Source: T3SED10-260 sp035363255
GTDB taxonomy: Bacteria; Caldisericota; Caldisericia; UBA6126
NCBI GenBank assembly: GCA_035363255.1
Contig: DAOSES010000003.1
Coordinates: 61,538 to 125,537 of the forward strand
Direction of reading: 5' to 3'
DNA length: 64,000 nt
Each line of letters begins with the position of its first letter. The stretch's first letter is position 1. The notes below the pieces were generated by a model, which made no database searches, was not told the origin of the DNA, and saw only the letters and a program-made list of their open reading frames with translations. Shown in pieces: positions 61,029-64,000 of the stretch. A program made the position numbers and the translations under genes.

Positions 61029-61982
61029 TTATATATCAAAAAGGTTTAAATCTTGCTGGTAGGAACCAATGGCCATGGGTTGAGCCTTTTTATCATGAAG
61101 CATGGTGTTATCAAGGATGTATTGAATCCATTCGTTGACATCTACCTTGCCGTCTGTTTCTCCTGTGGTAAAGCCATCCGCTTTTCCAAGAAAAGCTTGC
61201 TCTACCGCATAAGTAAAGGGGTTTATTATTTCGTTTCCAATTCTTACAGGACCCGACATGAGTTGAGCATTCTGTGAGGTCAACACGATAAAATTCCTGC
61301 CCTCTTCGGCTCGATGAATCCACTGATCTTCGATGGTGTGGAGGTAGTCCACCAAGCCACCCGAATAACAAGACATCACCATCACCACTACTGTTTTGGC
61401 AGGGAGTTTCAGTATTTTTTCCATATATTCCGGCCAGGGGGTGATCCCTTGATGAGGTAAAGGTTTTCCATCTCGAGGAGGCGAATCCAGACGAAGCCCA
61501 CCCCAGGGCTCATTGGGAGCAAAGTTGTTTTTCACTCCATGACTATGAGAATAAATCACTATCGTGTCTTGATCTGAAATGTTGTTGGCATAGCGATCAA
61601 GCTCTTCCCAGAGGATGGCCTGACTCACTTTGACTTCTGCTTTGCCTGAGAGGTAGTCTTCTTCGCTCATGACTGCTTCAATAATGATTTTTGCTCTCAC
61701 TGTCGGAATGCTTTGGACAGCTTGTTGAATACGTTCAATAGCTACCACCCCACGTTGTTGAAGAGGCTTGGGATCTTTGGGCATGGCTTTGTTGAAGGCG
61801 AAAAAATGAACTTTTTCGGAAAATAGCGCTCTGGGGATATCAATATACCCAGGAAGTCTTTCCGATATGAAGGGTGAGAAAGCTATGCTTGAGGGTATTT
61901 CTACCTGGGCAAAACTGCTCCCTGAAAACAAGGCACAAGCAGTCGCAAGCACAAGCAAGAAACTCAGATACTTTTTATACAT
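61029..61982 (-). CDS. Secreted caspase-like (clan CD, C13/C14-type) peptidase
   Basis: About 317 residues from ATG 61982, with AAGGAGGG upstream. The signal peptide reads YLSFLLVLATACALFSGSSFA. The core has the caspase-fold dyad: YSHSHGVKNN with the candidate catalytic His near 147, and VVMVMSCYSGGLVDYL with the candidate Cys near 200. Downstream, SQNAQLMSGPVRIGNEIINPFTYAVEQAFLG and GETDGKVDVNEWIQYI (quoted in parts) match the usual caspase/legumain tail, in which a new strand precedes F-T-x-A and a GKV-x(3)-E segment. Self-processing and substrate are unknown. It neighbours the M42 and TldD/E peptidase genes. Confidence 0.8.
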   Translation of the reverse strand: MYKKYLSFLLVLATACALFSGSSFAQVEIPSSIAFSPFISERLPGYIDIPRALFSEKVHFFAFNKAMPKDPKPLQQRGVVAIERIQQAVQSIPTVRAKIIIEAVMSEEDYLSGKAEVKVSQAILWEELDRYANNISDQDTIVIYSHSHGVKNNFAPNEPWGGLRLDSPPRDGKPLPHQGITPWPEYMEKILKLPAKTVVVMVMSCYSGGLVDYLHTIEDQWIHRAEEGRNFIVLTSQNAQLMSGPVRIGNEIINPFTYAVEQAFLGKADGFTTGETDGKVDVNEWIQYILDNTMLHDKKAQPMAIGSYQQDLNLFDI

Positions 61983-62135
61983 CTCAGAACCCTCCTTCCC
62001 AAGCTTTATCTCAAATACACCTAAAAGCGTCATTAGGTTACAAAATATTAGCTAATCAGAGTAAATCTTCCTTCTTTAAAACCTTTTGTCAAGGAAAAAA
62101 ACCAAAACTAAGCTTCAAATCCAGCACAGAAAATC

Positions 62136-62165
62136 TTGACATCCAAGGCTTAGATGTGATATTAG
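62136..62165 (+). promoter_or_regulatory. Candidate promoter for the gene at 62208
   Basis: TTGACA (62136-62141) and TATTAG (62160-62165) with an 18-base spacer, ahead of the ribosome binding site ATAAGGAG. The -35 is perfect; the -10 is weaker. The divergent caspase-like gene begins at 61982. Confidence 0.5.
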
Positions 62166-62207
62166 TATTTGGAGAATCTGAAATATGAAGCGAATAAGGA
62201 GCACATA

Positions 62208-62789
62208 ATGAAGATAAGAATTCTTATCCTGTTGTTGGTTTTCTCGTTAGCTTTGTTTTATGGTCATGAAAAACCAAAAGATCAGACTCTTGTAGCTCAG
62301 GAAGTTCCATCCAAAGGCTACAAAACAGTTTTTTTAGACAAACACCTTAGTCTTGATGATATCAATGCTTATCGATTCAGAGATTCAGGTGTAATAACCT
62401 GGAAAAAGGTACCTTGGTTTGAATCTACCGAAAGCTTGATTCAGGGCTTCAGAGATGCTGGAATACCTATTGAAAGCTACATCATATTCAACGACTATAA
62501 TGATCTACATGGTTTTTTTGTGGCAAGGCAGGATGAGTGTCTTGAAAAGTTAATCTTTACTGATGCTCGTATCCCTGCCAATAAATCTTACTCCTACGTG
62601 AATAGCATTGAATCCTATCGTGATTCCTATGGAGCTGGAATGCGGGCAAAGCAAATAAAGGAATTTCAAGTACAAAACCATGCCACTATTGAGTATGTCT
62701 ACCAAAGAGAAAAACTGGTGCTAATTCTCAGCAGGGAGCTTAGCGCTGATCAAGCAGCCGCATACGAAGCAGTGCTTATGACTGAGTAG
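62208..62789 (+). CDS. Small exported protein, unknown
   Basis: About 193 residues from ATG 62208 (ATAAGGAG upstream). A hydrophobic N-terminus IRILILLLVFSLALFYG is a signal peptide or anchor. The mature part includes YKTVFLDKHLSLDDINAYRF, AGIPIESYIIFNDYNDLHG and SLQP-free polar sequence ending in SRELSADQAAAYEAVLM. No family is recognised. It is followed by 154 non-coding bases containing a decayed REP-like motif. Confidence 0.65.
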   Translation: MKIRILILLLVFSLALFYGHEKPKDQTLVAQEVPSKGYKTVFLDKHLSLDDINAYRFRDSGVITWKKVPWFESTESLIQGFRDAGIPIESYIIFNDYNDLHGFFVARQDECLEKLIFTDARIPANKSYSYVNSIESYRDSYGAGMRAKQIKEFQVQNHATIEYVYQREKLVLILSRELSADQAAAYEAVLMTE

Positions 62790-62816
62790 TAACAGGAGGG
62801 GTGCTTAGCTCCAACG

Positions 62817-62834
62817 CAACAAATGAGGAACGTC
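62817..62834. repeat. Diverged copy of a REP-like motif
   Basis: CAACAAATGAGGAACGTC here matches 15 of 18 positions of CAACAAATAAGAACCGTC at 63883-63900. Both lie in non-coding DNA about 1.07 kb apart. See the intact copy at 63883-63903. Confidence 0.5.
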
Positions 62835-62943
62835 TTAATAAAATATTCGGCGTTCTGATGTTGATACTTGCTGAGTATATTTGTGAACCTTTGAACTTCT
62901 GAAAGCTATTTACTTTAAGATATTCCTTAAAGGGGGCATGACA

Positions 62944-63699
62944 ATGAAAGCGTGGTACAATCGTAAAAAAGCAGTGCTGATTCTTGCTTTATGTTTGATA
63001 TTTTCTTCCTTTACACTTCCTATGGTTTATGGGGAATCCATCACCAAGATGATTCAAGTCACCTATCGCAACATTACTCTTTGGGTCAATGAAAAGCTTA
63101 TCCCCTCAGAACAAGAACCCTTTGTATATGAAGGGCGTACTTTTGTACCCCTACGTACTATTGCTGAAGCCCTGGATAAAGAAGTCAACTGGAACAATGC
63201 CGAAAATAAGGTCTTGATTACCGACAAAGCAAGCCCCAGGACAATGAACATCCCCATCCATTCCCTGGGAGAGCGTTTTACCTCAGAACGTTTTGAGATT
63301 AGTGTTCTTGAAGCCTATATATCGGATAGATATCCAGGTGGAAGGTCCACTGGTGAAGACACTGCCCTCTTTATAAAGCTGAAATTTGAGTATAAACCAC
63401 TTCCAAATGGAAATGAGGGATTCCTTGTGGAACCATTCTTTTTAATGAATTCACAGGGAGACAAGCTTGAAAAGTTGTCGAGTTTAAAGTGTATAGGATG
63501 TCATAGCTGGAGTTTGCAGTACTTGACAAAATACGAATCAGGTGATCAAAAAGAGATAACAATTCCTTTTAAATGGGACGAAAATTATAATAATGAGGAA
63601 GTAATCTTAGCATTTATGCCTTTTAATGGAGATTTATCTGGCAACTATCATACATACTCCTTATTTCACTTGGGTGAAATTACCATCAGGGAAGAATAA
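62944..63699 (+). CDS. Exported stalk-domain protein with C-terminal beta domain
   Basis: About 251 residues from ATG 62944; AAAGGGGG lies 4-8 bases upstream, which fits it better than ATG 62938. The signal peptide (AVLILALCLIFSSFTLPMVYG) precedes one stalk domain near 30-100 (ITLWVNEKLIPSEQEPFVYE, EGRTFVPLRTIAEALDKEVNW). The rest, including FEISVLEAYISDRYPGG and FKWDENYNNEEVILAF, resembles a DUF4352-like Ig-type beta domain. A CIGCH segment near 185 could bind metal. Probably cell-surface; function unknown. Confidence 0.78.
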   Translation: MKAWYNRKKAVLILALCLIFSSFTLPMVYGESITKMIQVTYRNITLWVNEKLIPSEQEPFVYEGRTFVPLRTIAEALDKEVNWNNAENKVLITDKASPRTMNIPIHSLGERFTSERFEISVLEAYISDRYPGGRSTGEDTALFIKLKFEYKPLPNGNEGFLVEPFFLMNSQGDKLEKLSSLKCIGCHSWSLQYLTKYESGDQKEITIPFKWDENYNNEEVILAFMPFNGDLSGNYHTYSLFHLGEITIREE

Positions 63700-63729
63700 A
63701 GAAGCAAACTCCAAACCCTCCCCTTAATA

Positions 63730-63810
63730 TCATAGCTCCATCTTCATGGCGCGATGCTCGATGTCAGCGTCAGGAAAAGTATCACCGTAAGCTTGAATCA
63801 AATAATCCAT
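63730..63810 (-). pseudogene. Possible gene remnant, 26 codons
   Basis: The minus strand reads MDYLIQAYGDTFPDADIEHR, then AMKMEL and a stop. The composition is protein-like and the frame is closed just upstream by TAA, so it looks like the C-terminal scrap of a lost gene or a very small gene. It is adjacent to the REP-like motif. Weak evidence. Confidence 0.25.
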
Positions 63811-63882
63811 TAACTGCTTGCTTTATGATCTCCTACGCAATAAAAAACAGGTCACCCTACAAAAATGTCAAAAAAGTTATTG

Positions 63883-63903
63883 CAACAAATAAGAACCGTC
63901 CCC
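63883..63903. repeat. REP-like motif CAACAAATAAGAACCGTCCCC
   Basis: On the minus strand this reads GGGGACGGTTCTTATTTGTT. Sequences of the form GGGGACGGTTCTnATTTG are, from memory, scattered in Firmicutes genomes and associated with REP-associated (RAYT/Y1) transposases. No transposase gene is in the window. A diverged copy is at 62817-62834. Confidence 0.5.
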
Positions 63904-64000
63904 AGTTGTTGTTTGTTAATTCCAAAAGAATGTTACCGAAAAAACCGTGTTGACTCATTTAAAAATGTGGATGAAATGTTTCATTCATTTCCTCGTCTAA

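Larger units (their letters stand above)
63700..64000. other. Terminal 301-base stretch without a confident gene
   Basis: It holds a short minus-strand fragment (63730-63810) and a REP-like motif (63883-63903). No promoter, terminator or RNA gene was recognised. The window ends inside possible sequence of another gene; nothing in-frame is long enough to call. Confidence 0.5.

Overview
The window looks like a chromosomal segment from an AT-rich, compact, Firmicutes-type (Clostridia-like), probably anaerobic bacterium. The evidence is gene content and order: rsmD-coaD next to a short coiled-coil gene, rplS-lepB-rnhB-yraN, mtaB-rpsU, a 7TM-HD PgpH next to ybeY, ferredoxin-fused EtfA, a GerMN (spore-germination type) protein, split fumarase plus malic enzyme, and many secreted proteins carrying the copper-amine-oxidase N-terminal ('stalk') domain common in Clostridia. 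No species is claimed. No tRNA, rRNA, CRISPR array, prophage or intact insertion sequence was seen.

Layout. 1-5061: a DNA-processing cassette (3' end of sbcD, sbcC, a GIY-YIG/DUF4357 nuclease with a probable N-terminal frameshift, and a winged-helix-like protein whose C-terminal half recalls HhH DNA glycosylases). 5195-11464: cell-envelope genes, namely a phospholipase B-like lipoprotein, a membrane protein, two zinc-ribbon/DUF5050 repeat proteins (one with a 116/117-base tandem duplication), a stalk-domain lipoprotein and a DOMON-rhodanese-stalk fusion. 11517-18421: a tightly overlapping four-gene signalling operon (triple-PAS protein, CheR-type methyltransferase, hybrid sensor kinase, receiver-GAF-PAS-kinase). 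18540-28077: uvrC lacking its usual HhH end, a secreted protein, pfkA, a triple-GerMN protein, an M28 peptidase with a dockerin-like tail, an FmdB-type zinc ribbon, a coiled-coil protein, coaD, rsmD and a TlpA-like thioredoxin lipoprotein. 28283-33096: an ECF sigma factor with a coupled membrane partner, then divergent secreted proteins. 33107-36018: etfAB and a divergent CofE-like gene.

36020-48428: a long co-directional block of housekeeping genes with many 4-13 base overlaps (rsmE, mtaB, rpsU, pgpH, ybeY, a CorC/CNNM protein, tpiA, rsmI, metG, a TatD hydrolase, a Nif3-like protein, a PQQ-propeller/stalk protein). 48435-55581: a crotonase, rplS-lepB-rnhB-NERD-yraN, then fumarase alpha/beta, malic enzyme and a hemolysin III-type membrane protein. 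55582-64000: a single-TM protein with the one clear intrinsic terminator in the window, a TldD/TldE-type protease pair, an M42 aminopeptidase, a caspase-like secreted protein, small exported proteins, and an end region with two copies of a REP-like motif.

How it fits together. The fumarase and malic enzyme genes would take fumarate through malate to pyruvate, and pfkA and tpiA serve glycolysis. Many of the genes are translation or rRNA/tRNA modification functions. The signalling operon and the secreted stalk, PQQ, DUF5050, DOMON and caspase-like proteins point to a heavy investment in envelope sensing. The least conventional parts are the 5' nuclease cassette, the PAS/CheR/two-kinase operon, the DOMON-rhodanese-stalk fusion and the DUF5050 pair. 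Starts were chosen from ribosome binding sites and overlaps. All family assignments come from motif recognition, without database searches.
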